The notes: generated by a model from the letters alone, not told the origin. Counted from the first letter of the stretch, positions 31,798 to 44,198 are shown. The stretch: 64,000 nucleotides of DNA from Rutpela maculata (GCA_936432065.2 OW386286.2:16737179-16801178), one strand, 5' to 3'. Numbers and translations are program-made.

Positions 31798-32914
31798 CAA
31801 AATTCGATGACATTTCTGTGGCTCTAAAACAATATTTAGAACAGAAAAATTAAATTTTATCACTAAATCCAGTTTACCATACACAATGTAGAAGATCGTA
31901 TACCCGAACTGCTTATAAAAAAAATCAGAAATTGTAAATCCTAGTACAGAGAATACAAGTAAAAAGGGCATTTCTGCAATGGGCGATTTACAAGACAGCC
32001 TACCAAATTAAGCCCAGAATTCCAAATGTTTTATATTTTGGATGGTACCTACAGGAGGAAATCTTTTTTCCAAAGATGATTTCAAAAAGCCCAAAACCCA
32101 ATTTTATTGAGTTAACTCCATTTTGTAAATGTAAATTATATAACTGTACTACAAGCTGCAAGTGTAGCAAAGCAAACGTGCAATGTAACATATAATAAGT
32201 TGTTTATGCGAAGGAAAATGTAATCTTTAGTACCCACTACTTGCTGTTATAATTAATGAAAACATATTTTTTAATGTGTATGTTTCGAGATTATCTACAT
32301 AATTTTATAACATTTAATTGCAAATAGAAACTAAGTAATCCGTAGACTCACTTGATCGCTTAAACGACACCACAGATGGGCGACGTTAACAGAAGTTATG
32401 CTTTAAATTAATGCGGACGAGTTGCGCGGCCGCATTCAACAGCGTCATCTCGTTACATGAGCCGAACTTCAAACAAATCTCTTTATAAAAAAGTTTGTTT
32501 AAAGTATATGGAACATTTTTCTCGTTTATACTATACCTCTATCTTTAAAAATAAAAAAGTTACCTCGATCGGGTATTTTTCAATGCAAATTTTAAAAAAC
32601 GGCGACAATAGAGGGTAATTATATTTTTTTTAGGCACTGTATTATTAGTTACACTATATTCTTTGCCGTCAGCCTGTCCAAGAATATTAGAGGGATAATG
32701 TGTAAAATATTGGTCTAAATCGGAATTAAAATAAAAAAGATATGTGTTATGTGCAAAACAAAAATTAACACATAATTTTAAAATTTTTCAAAAAATTTGC
32801 GAATTGACCGATTTGGCAATCTCAAATTAACGGGCGAACTCAAAAATCAAATCTAGAAGGTCATTTTACATAATATCATCTGTTTTTCAGGTGGGTGTTC
32901 GCGAGTTGTATAGA

Positions 32915-33699
32915 CTACTTTTAAAATGCTTCCTACAGATTGGCTGCTCTCCGACTATTAGTAGAGTTAGCGGTAGAGTATACTGGCATACTTTTTAGCC
33001 AAACTACTCTACTCTTCCGGATTTGGGAGAGTACCCGTTTTCACGCAGAAATTAAAATAGTGGTCGAGTCGTACAGTTAAAAATTGACATCACAAAAATT
33101 AACATCAGCCAACTAGACACCAAACCTGTTTTCATTAGTATAGCGGCGGTCCAGTAGAGTACACGCTAAAAAAAATTGTTTGGAGCAAACAAAAATTTTG
33201 TTGCGTATATACAAAGCAATTTATTGGTTGATGTTAATAAATTTTTGTTGCTTCAAACAATTTTGTTTGGAGCAACAAAAATTGAAAAAGTGAGATCATT
33301 ACGTTGAAATAGAACCGCGAATTTCTCGAAAATGTGAGTGCTGGTAGTAAGTTCAAAGAACAATTTCTAGAATACATTTTTAAACAAACCTATTCCGTCA
33401 AATTTCGATGGGCTCAGCTAGGTTATGATTATATTTTGTCTAGAGTTAGGTCGAGAAACGAGTATTAGCTTAGTTTCTTATTAAGGTATTCGGTATGATC
33501 ATTCCCTCTTATTGTCTCATTTATTATGAGACCAGATATTTAGTGTTTGTGCTGTTCTAAGTTGCATTTTAGCATATACAGTTTATTAAGTCGTATTTTG
33601 CGCAAAACTTTAAATTATCAATTTTAGGTTCTAAATGTGATGAACTTTGTTTTTGAGTGACTAAGACTTAATAGATTGTTGTTCAACGAACATTTAATT
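32915..33699. other. No gene; repeated TTTTCATTAGT/AGCGGT words
   Basis: GAGTTAGCGGTAGAGTATAC near 32966 and TTTTCATTAGTATAGCGGCGG near 33127 echo 30259. Around 33170-33285 a pair of TTGTTTGGAGCAAACAAAA-type words is arranged as a loose inverted repeat. Otherwise unassigned. Confidence 0.4.
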
Positions 33700-33880
33700 T
33701 TAAATAGCCCCTTTTCACTTTTTTTGGTGACCGCAGACCAATCTATACCATGAAATGTTAAAGCAGTGTCAGCGACATACACGAGAATGTGTCCAAACGC
33801 CCAATTCTAATATCATATAGAAGAATAATTACGGGCCTAAAACTGTTCCTTGTGGAACACCGTCTTTCATTTTTTTCCTT
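33700..33880 (-). pseudogene. LINE reverse transcriptase relic, GVPQG block
   Basis: The minus strand reads DGVPQGTVLGP (33831-33865), then a stop where a Leu is expected. It is an RT motif 4-like segment. Together with the block at 34540-34700 it belongs to one decayed LINE: the distance (about 700 bp instead of about 200) implies an insert of roughly 0.5 kb between them. Confidence 0.65.
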
Positions 33881-33884
33881 TTAA

Positions 33885-34535
33885 ATAGTCGACGTTTCGT
33901 CGCAATTTATTGACATCCTCAGAACTATTTAGGGGAATTTTCCTTTGTCACATTTGATTTAATTAATAAAACAAAACACATTGATATAAACAAATACAAC
34001 AAAACTCCTCAACATATGAGTAACCTAATCTATACTTATTATCCATTATATTATAATACACACAGTAAGCATCATATACACTCACTACTAACTAAGGAAC
34101 ATTTGAAGAGCACTGTGACTGCGCATGCGAGATGGAGCAATGGCGGTTTCTTATTAAATATTTAATAAAGTAAATTTAATAATGGGAAATAAATATTACT
34201 CCTCAGAAATAAATATTTATGTCACATACATATATTATGATTAACTACTCTAATATATTTCTTTCTAGGAAATAATTGAAATATTGGTATAGATTTGGGA
34301 GAAACGAATATATTTCTCTCAACTAAATCTATTACTTTTATGTAGTAATTTAGTAAGGAGAAGCAAATATGACTGAAATAAATCATCTTGTTTTGTCAAT
34401 TAATTGAATATTTGGTATATTCTTATTATAACAAAATCTTCAAAAATATTTATTTGGCTGCACTAAATATAATAACTGATATTAAATATTTATTGAATTG
34501 TAAAAACTAAAGCTTCTTACTCATTTCAAGTCTAT
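33885..34535. other. Probable insert inside the LINE relic; no gene
   Basis: Contains ATAGTCGACGTTTCGTCGCAA and TATTGACATCCTCAGAACTA, words I associate with a dispersed insect repeat but cannot classify. AT-rich, no frames. Confidence 0.35.
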
Positions 34536-34539
34536 TTCC

Positions 34540-34700
34540 CTCACTGTATAAAAGACTAATTTCGCACATAATAGAGCATTATTAATGATGTCGAATGCCT
34601 TGGAGTAATCGAGTGATATTTAAACAACTGCCATCCCTTTGAGAAAAATTTAATAGAAATCGCTTTAGACAATCCAGAGTAATGATTGAATATAAAAAAA
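34540..34700 (-). pseudogene. LINE reverse transcriptase relic, YSKAFD block
   Basis: Minus strand reads GMAVV, a stop, ISLDYSKAFDIINNALLC, the RT block with the first catalytic Asp. Upstream the frame is not maintained. Old, with at least one stop. Confidence 0.65.
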
Positions 34701-34740
34701 ATACGCACCGAATTGTGAACGTCCTTTTTTAAATACTTTT

Positions 34741-36000
34741 ATAAAGTCGGTTAAAAATATAAATAAACTGCTATGCCGGTCAAGGCAATGAAATGCAATA
34801 AAACACTTTTTTTGTTTCCCTCGTACTACAGACATTGCTTATTAATACATATCCAATCAATAAACGACTACTGTACAAGTCATCAGTTTTTACTTGTGTT
34901 GTACAACGTGATAAGGTTTTCGACCTAACCTGGATTAATCTCGCAGCCACCTGAAACAATGAGGTTCTCCTTGAGCTTGTGGTTGTTCTCTATACAAATT
35001 ACATAAACTGCTAATATTGAGGCCGGCAAAACTCTCCCGCGGTGGGTAAATTATAAATACCAACCGGTTATTCGGTGCTAGACTATGCGGCTCCAACTTC
35101 ATAAACCGGAAAGTTATCAGGGGTATAATATACTATGTATATGTACGATATACCTTGTATCAATTTGTGTGTAGCTGTAGATAACTTACCGTAAATATTG
35201 ATTTTCAAAGTGCAACATAATTATGTAATACAGAGTAATATTGAACACATGGATACATTTTTAATACTCATATGGAATTATTTATTATACAATACTTCAA
35301 TTTCTACTACTAATTATAGAAGGAAATGTCACAGTAATGAACTTAAAACATTGTCATATTTACTTCCCTAGTACAAAACGAGGAAAAATTGCTTTGGATG
35401 TGAGGTCCGGCACAAAGTAAGATCCGTATATGGACCTCACTTTGTAAATTCTTCCTACAGACTCCTAACAAAGTAACAAATCATATGGTGTAGAACATAG
35501 ATTAAAGAATATTATATATGATATAGATAGGCAACTCTCAGGGATTTTTTAAACATCAAAACTTACGTCGCGGGTGGCGCTGTATTCCCGCCTTTTTGAT
35601 ACAGGCGGGATTGACATAGGCGGGAATTTTAAATGATTTTCAAACAAATCGCTTAGGTCATCATTAGACTACAAAACTTCTTTGAAAGATATTTTTTGAA
35701 ATGAAATATCTATCAAATTACTCATAAAATGTCTTTTATAAAAGATCTTTGTCAAAGAACTTTTATAGTCTAACAGTGGCCTTAAAATTAAATAAGTCAT
35801 TTCAAAACCAGAAATTGATCATTTATTAATTTAACGGAAAATCATTACAATAAATACAATAATATTTAAAAATACATTTAAAAAGTAACTAACGTAAGTA
35901 AAATTATTACAAAAGTATTAAGATGTTGAAACTGCGTTGAAATAAGTAAAATGTTAAAGTAACTAATGTACCAAAATACCTGTAATACAATTAAATAATA
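34741..36000. other. No gene seen
   Basis: AT-rich. GATGTGAGGTCCGG / TATATGGACCTCACTTTG near 35398-35448 is a small hairpin, and TCCCGCC...GGCGGGA words cluster at 35585-35625. No frames or elements assignable. Confidence 0.4.
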
Positions 36001-36211
36001 GCGGGTTTATACGTGCATGAATTTAGTGGCGCCAGTAGATATTGGCACGCCAGTAAAAAAATATTGCGCGTATAAACAGTTACTGGCGAGCATGCATCAA
36101 TGCATGCAAGGTAAAAGCTTGCTCGCTAGTAACTGTTTATATGTGTAATATTTTTTTACTAGCGTGCCAATATCTACTGGCGCCACTAAATCCATGCACG
36201 TATAAACCCGC
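36001..36211. mobile_element. 211-bp palindromic MITE with TA duplication
   Basis: Begins GCGGGTTTATACGTGCATG and ends CATGCACGTATAAACCCGC; TA at 35999-36000 and 36212-36213. The arms pair almost throughout (TTAGTGGCGCCAGTAGATAT, TTGGCACGC, AGTAACTGTTTATA). A pogo- or mariner-type origin is possible from the TA duplication. Confidence 0.88.
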
Positions 36212-36213
36212 TA

Positions 36214-36811
36214 TAATATACATTTTCACGTCCTTTACTAACATTAAGTGGTGTGAATCAGTCTTTTTGGAATTTAGATTTTTCATTATCATATAGGTTA
36301 CAAAAAACTGACATTAATTGTGAAACGTCATAAGTAATAATAATAATAATAATAATAATAATGTTTATTGGTCCATTTGATCATTACATAATAATATAGG
36401 ACAAGTCAAGAATTAAGTATAAAACGAATAAGGAATAAAATATATACATATATATGCATATATATACACACATATATATACACATATACATACACACACA
36501 CACATACACGCATAACTAAATAGGTACAACTAACACTTTAAACATTAAACTAATGTACATTAAAATGTAAAAATAATAAGAACATATATAATATAAATAT
36601 ATATTTACACATCTGATTAAATATTTACGTTCATACATAGTATAATGTATACATCATAATATTCAATATTAAGTAAATACAAAAAACGTATTGTATGAGT
36701 AATTGAAATTTAAAATACGTGAGGTTAAAACAATATAAAAAAATAAAATAAAATTACAATGTATTTGAATAATGTTAAACCAGAAGAAAAACATACGTAT
36801 TTTTGTTTTTT
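36214..36811. other. LINE-type 3' tail and microsatellite
   Basis: AATAATAATAAT at 36335-36361 followed by GTTTATTGGTCCATTTGATC is, on the minus strand, AATAAAC(ATT)n, a typical 3' end of a LINE whose body is not recognisable to the right. At 36438-36512 an imperfect TATACA/CACA microsatellite. No gene. Confidence 0.55.
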
Positions 36812-37421
36812 TTACTTTTTTACACCATTCGATGGGAATGATTTCGATTTATAACAAATAATGTAAAAACTGACGTTGAAAAATTCACAGATACGATGCG
36901 ACTGCACATAGCTGCGATTGTATTTATTATGTAAATAATGTAACCTAATATTTTGTACATGTCCGTCATTACAAGACTGAAAAACTTTTTCATCGGTAAA
37001 CACAACATTGGTCCAAAACTCCAACGGGCGATAGACACAATTTAAACAAAACATAATGCGGGCTTGCTTCTGTTCTTCTGTTAATATGGTCTTCTTGGCA
37101 CTTGAACAGTTTTTATTTTCGATTTTTCTATTCTTCGGCTAGCTGCTGATCTCGACACTAGAAAATGTACCATGAACACAGGCGTCTCCTGCTGTTTGAA
37201 ACGGATTTTTCCTCAAATAACCGAGGGTGCTTCATCTTGAACGAGATTTGAACTTCTCGATAGGCCTGAACCGTCTTTTTTCTGAAATCGATCGGGAATG
37301 TCTACATTTTCGGCGCGATTTTAGAGCAAAAAATGCACAATTCCAGTATTTTAGTCCGTTGCTAGGAAATTATCAGAAAACAGACCGGAAAAGATCCGTT
37401 GCTAAGCAACGATCAACAAAG

Positions 37422-37475
37422 CCGTACGGGAATGTTACTTCCCGGCCTAGGCCGGGAAGTAACATTCGCGTACGG
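37422..37475. repeat. 54-bp near-perfect palindrome
   Basis: Symmetry centre at GGCCTAGGCC; arms of 27 bp differ at one position only. The outer ends are CCGTACG. GC-rich in an AT-rich region. It can form a long hairpin without loop. It may be a minimal MITE in the Tc1 pseudogene. Confidence 0.85.
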
Positions 37476-37499
37476 TTTTTTATATATATTTTAATATGT

Positions 37500-37625
37500 T
37501 AATATTTTTGATTTTTATACGTTTAAAATAGTATTGATTGTGATTTCAGAATTTTTTTTTTTTAAATGTTTATATTTTTGATTTTTATACGTTTAAAATA
37601 GTATCTATTGTGATTTCAGAAAAAA
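37500..37625. repeat. Tandem duplication of about 65 bp
   Basis: ATTTTTGATTTTTATACG, TTTAAAATAGTAT.GATTGTGATTTCAGAA occurs at about 37502-37552 and again at 37568-37620. Only a few differences, so a recent duplication. Confidence 0.75.
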
Positions 37626-37762
37626 TAGTATGTGTACTTCGGTGTGAAAGCATATTCCCAGACTTCGATGCTTGTTGGCCTCGGCTAGCGCCTCGGCCAA
37701 CAATCGCATCGTCGTCCGGGAATGTATCGCTTTCACACCTAGATACACAATATACTATTCTC
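37622..37762. mobile_element. Small palindromic MITE
   Basis: ATAGTATGTGTACTTCGGTG on the left mirrors ACACCTAGATACACAATATACTAT on the right; arms share GTGTGAAAGC and TTCCC..ACG.CG, and centre at GGCTAGCGCC. Three GC-rich hairpins in 350 bp mark this site as an insertion hotspot. Confidence 0.7.
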
Positions 37763-37906
37763 TTTACGCTACCTTCCTCTTCCCACTTTTCTTCTCATAA
37801 CAGTACTTTTATTCAATTGATAATGGTTAGCAATTGCTCCGATAGACCATCTCTATTCAATTTCAGAGAGAATTAAAATTTTTTCATGTTCAGTTAATTT
37901 TGGCAT

Positions 37907-39562
37907 TGCGAAAATATGACACTGACAAATAAATAATGATTTAATAAGGCGAAAAATAGGTGTACGGGATTTCATTGCACAGAAGTGTACAACCCATCAG
38001 TCTTTCGTTTTTAGTCAATTTCTTGGGAGTCACGTTCTTTGCAAATCAATAATACCTATACATGTTGGAATATGTCGCAACACGACGTAAACACATCACT
38101 TAAAACACATTACAGTTTTTAATATTCAACAGAACAGCGTCGCTTCTAGTCAATTTCATTGGAATCTCACATTATTTACAAATAAGCAAATGGACTGCTG
38201 CTCTATGGATTTAATAATTATTAGCTTAATGTCCAGAACACGAAGCACAGATGTAAACAATAATGCCGTGACAATTGACAGTAGTGATAGTCGGGCAAGA
38301 TGCGATTTGCGCAGTCGTCGTGCGATTCAAGTACAAGTAGCGACAGAGCGACGTAAGTTCCAACTAAACACGATGATTTTGAAATATAATAGGAGTGCGC
38401 AGGGCCTGGTGTAGAAAACATATGGACCTAACTTTGATAGAATAACTGCAAAATACGTATTCCGTGGTTCATGCACTTTAGCACTGGGGGCGCTGTCTCG
38501 CCTGTATATTTTCTAACAAGATTTATTGTACTGACTGGTACTGCAGTCGAAATCATAAAATGAGAACCGAAAAAGTGGCAACAGCACAGTTTGAAAAACT
38601 TTAAATAAACTAGCTCTGTTGTATGCTTATTAGAAAAACCTAATACAGGTAATAACATAAAATTAGATTGCATGGAACTGGGCTACTGTTAAAGTAAAAT
38701 TTCCTCCTCACTAATTTAAAAAATGACTGTTTCTTTGCATGAATTTTGTTTTACCTACTTAGATATTTTCGAGGATATTTTTTAGAAAAATTTCTTAGAA
38801 ATTGAAAACATGGCCAGTTGCGTTCTAGTTGTTTTTTAAAATCTATAGTTTCTGATGTGTAAAGCAAAAATTTGTGATTCTTTGATTCAAGTTAGTGTAA
38901 CTCTTGGAAAAATGATAAACATGCCGCAAAGTTCCATTTAGCCTGAAGGAAAAGTGAATAAATAGAATACATTTTATAAAAATGTAATTAGGTGCCATTT
39001 TTTTTATAAAAAAATGTTTTTTTCAAACAGTTGCCATTGTAATTAATAAATTATAAGCTTTATGAAGAAATGTTCATATCATTGTAACGTGCATTTTCCG
39101 TGAAACCGACTATAAGCGTGTATTATGTACGTTTGGTGATTCCGACTATAGATATAGGTCCTGTGGTCAAACGCGGGATTTGTTTACCTCCTACTGCGAT
39201 GGGAAAAGAGCCCGCGGCCGATGACACCATCCTTCCATATAAGGTATTGCGGAGGCACGAAGAAATCTGATTGGTGACTTTTAACACTGACGCGGTCTTT
39301 GCACCCTCTCCGTGGGGGGTCATATAAATAAAAAAATTATGGAGAACCATATGGATTTTGGACCAGTCTAGAGGGTCGCCTGTTTCGGTCAAGATGGCTA
39401 GAATTTGAGCCTTGATCTTAAGTTGTGTAGTTAAAGAACTATGGTGAATTATACAATTAGTTCAACTACTAAATATTCAGTATAATATGTCTCATAAATA
39501 TGGGCATAATCTGATATAAGATTATGTTTGTTTTAAGCGAAGTAAATTATAGAAAATATTAC
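37907..39562. other. No recognisable gene
   Basis: Frames of 66-89 residues at 38190-38414 and 39123-39392 have no recognised motif. GTCAAGATGGCTAGAATTTG and GGGTCATATAAATAAAAAAATTATGG near 39310-39400 stand out only by GC content. I see no element boundaries. Confidence 0.35.
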
Positions 39563-39565
39563 AGT

Positions 39566-42474
39566 TAGTCCAGTCAATGAATGGTTTCTAGAGGGAAATG
39601 CTGAGATCACAATTTTTGACTAGAGGGCTGTGTTTGGACTATATAGGAGGTAAACATACCAAAAGTCCCCGAACGTAGGAGGTGGGGGGGATGCAGGAGG
39701 GCACGAAGAAGGTCCTGGTTTTTGGTTTTTCGCTCATATCTCGAAAACGGTTAGCCCTAATCAAAAAGTGGCTATATGCAAAATTAAAGCTGACTAAATT
39801 TTCTACCATAATGTTTCTATTTTTTTTTTCGTATCTGCTATGGTTCAGTAATGAATTGTATATCTTTTGAGTGTATTCTAACTTTATTATAAATTTATTA
39901 TAAATTGAAAATAAATTTTAATAATCATCGTAGAAAAAAATTTCTTGTACAGATATCCGTTTCACAGCAGACTGAACTGAAATATCGAATAAAAAAGGTC
40001 TTTGCGTCTGTAAGTGTGTGTGTGCGTGAATACCGCTTCTTGTAAACACGATAACTTCTGTTAGACTTAAAATATTTTATCACAATTCGGAACATATGTA
40101 AAACAGTATATTACAATAATCCCTATTGAAATTGGGCTATATCTGTAATACATGGTGATAACCAGAGGCCTACAATTCTCCCTTCATAATAATATTATTA
40201 AAAATACCATGTTCCATATTTTAGGATCACACTGATATATCATCTAATTTAAATAAAATTGGTTTGCCTAACATACACCCGGTACATTGCGGTTTAGAAA
40301 TCTTATACATCTTATTTTTGTATGCTTAGTAATATTTTGCTCTGAAATTAAAATAAAACGTATTTTACGTATGAGAGTTTGTAGGCTTCTGGTTATCACC
40401 ATGTATTACAGATATAGCCCAATTTCAATAGGGATTATGGTAATATGCTGTTTTACATATGTTTCAAATTGAAATCAAATATTTTAAGTCTGACAGAAGT
40501 TATCGTTTTTACAAGAAACGGTATACACGTACACATAGATATATATGCGCGCACACACTTACAGACGCAAAGACATGTTTTATTCGATATTTCAGTTCAA
40601 TCTGCTGTGAAACGGATATCTGTACAAGAAATTTTTTTCTACGATGATTATTAAAATTTATTTTTAATTTATAATAAAGTTAGAATACAGTCAAAAGATA
40701 TACAATTCATTACTGAACCATAACAGATACGAAAAAAATTAATAGAAACATTATTGTAGAAAATTAATTTGCATATAGCCACTTTTTTATTAGGACTAAC
40801 CGTTTTCGAGATATGAGCGAAAAACCAAAAACCGGGACCTTCTTCGTGCCCCCCCCCCTCCTCCTACGTTCGGGGACTTTTGGTAAGTTTACCTCCTAAA
40901 TAGTCCAAACTCAGCCCTCAAGTAAAAAATTGTGATCTCGGCATTTCCCTCTAGACTAGGGATTGCAATTTACCGGAAGTTTTAATAACCGGTAAATCGG
41001 TAAATAGAAATGTAAATAACCGGTTAACCGGTATTTACCGGTAATTTTTAGAATGAATGATTAGAGTGGCGAAAATGGCAATTATCTTTTTCCATGTACA
41101 AAACAAAAAAAATTTTTGTCCACAACTATTAAATAATGTACTCATTATGTATGTGTTTCCTCAAGGATAATGCTATCCATTATTCCCTGCAGTAAATAAC
41201 GATTTCAGTATTCACTAGTGAATAATAAGGACAGTCAGTTGTTTATAAGAAGTCACGGGCAGGTATTTTTTCAATTCGAGTGCAATCTCGCAACTTTTTA
41301 GTAGAATTTATGGCTAGTTTCTCATACCTTAAATATAATTATTCGTTAACTGTCATAGCTACAATTGTGTGAACAATGTTACTGTTATTATCAAATTTAT
41401 GAATAGATAACTTTATTTAGCGTTTCAGAAACAGACCCTCTTTTATCATACAATTTCGTTTTTAAATTTGATTGAGTAGGCCGTTATGTGTCAAAGAACG
41501 GCTTGTCAAATTAAATTTAAACGTCAACGTTATTTACAATAATTTTACATATTACTCAAAAAGAATAATATAAATAATTCATTAATTAACTTCTTCAGTA
41601 AACAATTTAACAAAAATATCTAATAATCGTGGACAAAGTATGGTATTCTACTCGCATATAATGGCTACTCTGGTGATTTACGACATTCGCCTACAGCTCG
41701 TGTCTTAAACTTCACCCTCGTGAATAATAGCCATCATTATATGCTCGTTGAATAATATACTATGATATACGTATATTTAATATAATGAACAAACCAAAGG
41801 TTTTTTAACAAAAGGAAAAAATATAAATGAAATAAATTTAAATAAATAATTATTCTGTAAATAACAAAAATATCAACTTAAATAACAAAAATTATAAACA
41901 TAAACTCAAATAGGGCATTTACTGAATACCTAATGTAAAAATACAATATTTTTTAAAAACGGCCTGTTAAAAGGGTTAGTTTTTCAAAGCTATATCTGTT
42001 AGTCGTCTGATATTTGTGCATAGAATACCACCAGCCGAAGATATCCTTCCTCAATCGATATTGGTGAGTCGATAAGTTAATAAGAATTGTTAATAACATA
42101 CTTCTAAATGTATTCCACGGATATTTGCGGCAGTGAAATATTCAATTTCCTATCGCACGATATTGTCAATGTCTCTCTTACTTGTATTTCTTGGGGCTTG
42201 GTGTCTGGGTTTTACTTTTTATAATAGTATTTATTTATTGTTAAAAGAGCTCAGTGTTGGGACAGTCACTCTGTATTTAGTGAATACTAGTCACTGACAT
42301 AAATAGAAACGTTGAATACGTGACATACCGTAAGTTAAGAATTTACCGAAATAACCGGTAAAAAATTAACATAACCGGTAATTATCGTCACGTGTTTTTT
42401 GTCCTAATAACCGGTTAACCGGTATTGCAATCCCTACTCTAGACCCCCTTATTGAACGTTCATTGACTGGGCTA
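39566..42474. mobile_element. TAGTCCA foldback element 3 (FB-3) with AGT duplication
   Basis: Left end TAGTCCAGTCAATGAATGG, right end inverted TAGCCCAGTCAATGAACG; AGT at 39563-39565 and 42475-42477. The arms are about 640 bp, with shared words CAAAAGTCCCCGAACG, TTTTCGCTCATATCTCGAAAACGG and CTATATCTGTAATACATGG. The loop is about 180 bp. The right arm is cut by a 1.48-kb hAT element at 40957. No gene; frames along the arms are chance. Confidence 0.88.
40957..42436. mobile_element. Non-autonomous hAT element, 8-bp TSD, ACCGGTTA end repeats
   Basis: TIR TAGGGATTGCAAT at both ends; CTCTAGAC at 40949-40956 and 42437-42444 as perfect 8-bp duplication. Both ends carry clusters of ACCGGTTAACCGGT and ACCGGTAA (40974-41044; 42345-42424). 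No transposase coding. Inserted in the right arm of FB-3, whose left arm keeps the empty site (GGTTTCTAGAGGG). Confidence 0.92.
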
Positions 42475-42512
42475 AGTGTAAGTGTGAAATATACCAAAAA
42501 TGGTATATTTAT

Positions 42513-43430
42513 TAGAGATGCAACGGATATCCGGTTACTATCCGGTATCCGGCCTATCCGGCCACTTTATTACTATCCGGCTGAGCACCGGATAGTGACC
42601 TGATATCCGGCCAAAACCGGATAGTTAAAAAATAAAAAATGGTATAAATAATGAAACAGTTTCATTGTTTTTTACATCCTACATTACAATTATTACTACA
42701 AACTGGAAATATCTATAGATTAGTTACTAAATTAATACTTAAAGTCTACCGATGGTAAATTATGTTGAATAAAGACGAGTTTTTCAGCATTTAGAGTCAA
42801 TATCAATAGAGGTAGACGATTGCGTTTCTTTTGGTATACGTTGCCAGCTTCTGAAAAGACTGCTTACACTGCTTCAAGGAGCTGAAAGATATATTTTTAC
42901 AAACTTTGACGAAAGTATATACTGATTGGAGTTAGTACACCACCATGCGTAAGGGTCACTATTTCTATGAATCCGTGCTCCTTTCAAATAATAATCAATC
43001 TCCCTGACCATTAAACTTTTCTCCGAAACTACTATTTTTTTCGCCACATTCTCAAAACAGTCCCAAAAAGTGTTGAAATATCAGCAGTAACATTAACCGG
43101 GTTTCTCTTACTTTGTTTACTGGAAGGAGAAGTACCACTTTCACTATCACTGCTTGAATATGAATCATCACAACTATTTTTTTAATCCTCCAGCAGAATA
43201 ATTTGACGGGATATTATAGCATGATTCTTATCAAAAAAACTGGTTTTAAATCTGAGGTCTAGAAGAGTTGCCAGTAAGTATTTTTTGTCGTCGATGTGGC
43301 CAAAACGTGTTTTCAATTCAACTTTCAATGTAAGCCGGATAGTTGGCCGGATATCCGGTATCCGGTACAAGAAGTACGCCGGATATCCGGTATTCGGTAT
43401 CCGGCCAAAACACTATCCGTTGCATCTCTA
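42513..43430. mobile_element. Internally deleted hAT element, 8-bp TSD, ATCCGG end repeats
   Basis: TIR TAGAGATGCAACGGATA at both ends; ATATTTAT at 42505-42512 and 43431-43438. Both ends hold runs of TATCCGG/GGATATCCGG (42525-42625; 43327-43412). It keeps the 3' part of its own transposase gene, so it derives from an autonomous hAT by loss of the 5' part. Confidence 0.95.
42760..43370 (-). pseudogene. hAT transposase, C-terminal part with dimerisation domain
   Basis: Minus strand: DDKKYLLATLLDLRFKTSFF (LLDPRFK block), then after an acidic stretch EIDYYLKGARIHRNSDPYAW and NQYILSSKFVKIYLSAP, then in another frame VFSEAGNVYQKKRNRLP and LNAEKLVFIQHNL, i.e. the hATC domain in order. One frameshift and at least one stop. 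The N-terminal zinc finger and most of the catalytic part are missing. Confidence 0.85.
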
Positions 43431-43438
43431 ATATTTAT

Positions 43439-44198
43439 GCAGTACTATATAGAGTCTACAGCTGATACCAACTTATAATTTGAGTTTGTAGTGTGCAGTG
43501 CCTTCATCCCTTTTTGCAGATATTCTGTAAAAGTACTTTATGTTTCTATTTTGTGTTTACCGGCCAACTGGTAGCAACCGCGGCGAAATTACAGTAACTT
43601 TCTTTTATGTTGTGACCCAAAGATGCCAATTTGGTTCAACCATCAGTGCTTTGTGCGGCATTTCGTTTTTTCGTGAGATCCGCAGTTTTGTCTCTTAAAG
43701 ACTATTAATAAAATTTGTTATTTAATAGTTGTAAATAATTTTCTGTACCTTTCGTTTTTGTATGTACCTCGTAGCTTAAATGCTACCATGTATTTCATTT
43801 TTATATTCTACCTTTATTTACGTTTAGAGATTTGTTTGATAAAAAATATTACAATTGGATTATTAGTAAGATGTCATTTAACCTGTTTATTTAATGATAA
43901 ATACGTTGGCCAACTAATCACTTATTTTGGCAGTAATATGTTGTGTCTTGTGGCCTTTTGCCAACAAATATGTTTTTATCTTTTTACGTTACCGTATCTG
44001 TTTGCCTTTTTAGTGTATTATAAGTCTGTCTGTCTCTCCGTTTATGTTTTATTCTGTATGATTTTTGTAATCGTAATCCAAGCAGTTTTATTTGCTCACC
44101 CCTGATTTGTCTATTGCTTTTCATCTCTTTTATCTTTACAATAAATTTTGTTATTATTAATTAGTTTTTTTTATTTTCAAAAGTCCTTTAGTTTATTT
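43439..44198. other. No gene seen
   Basis: A 115-residue plus-strand frame (43758-44105) is very hydrophobic and Phe/Leu/Tyr-rich, as T-rich DNA gives by chance. No start context or domain supports it. Confidence 0.35.

Larger units (their letters stand above)
30444..32914. mobile_element. Foldback element with TATACAACTC ends
   Basis: Left CTATACAACTCACGAACACC and right, inverted, CTATACAACTCGCGAACACC start arms of about 430 bp (to about 30880, and from about 32470). Shared interior words: GATTTGAGATTGCCAAA, CGATCGAGGTA and GAAAATGTTCC. The loop holds the CTCTTCGC-family repeat and a tRNA-like segment. Arms are more diverged than in FB-2. No gene; the 86-residue frame at 30806-31066 overlaps an arm and is not convincing. 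Confidence 0.7.
36812..37906 (-). pseudogene. Tc1-like transposase, broken by frameshifts and inserts
   Basis: N-terminus at 37906 reads MPKLTEHEKILILSEIE, a stop, then RWSIGAIANHYQLNKSTV, a Tc1-type first HTH. A non-coding insert of several hundred bp follows. Coding resumes near 37290 with KKDGSG, then NPFQTAGD, AASRRIEKSK, LTEEQKQAR and EFWTNVVFTDEKVFQS, the last being the block around the first catalytic Asp (VVFTDE). The remaining DDE part is absent. Several stops and shifts; long dead. Confidence 0.75.

Noticed and set aside
43758..44105. 115-residue hydrophobic plus-strand ORF that could be a multi-span membrane protein
   Set aside because: T-rich DNA gives such proteins by chance; no family resemblance or gene context.
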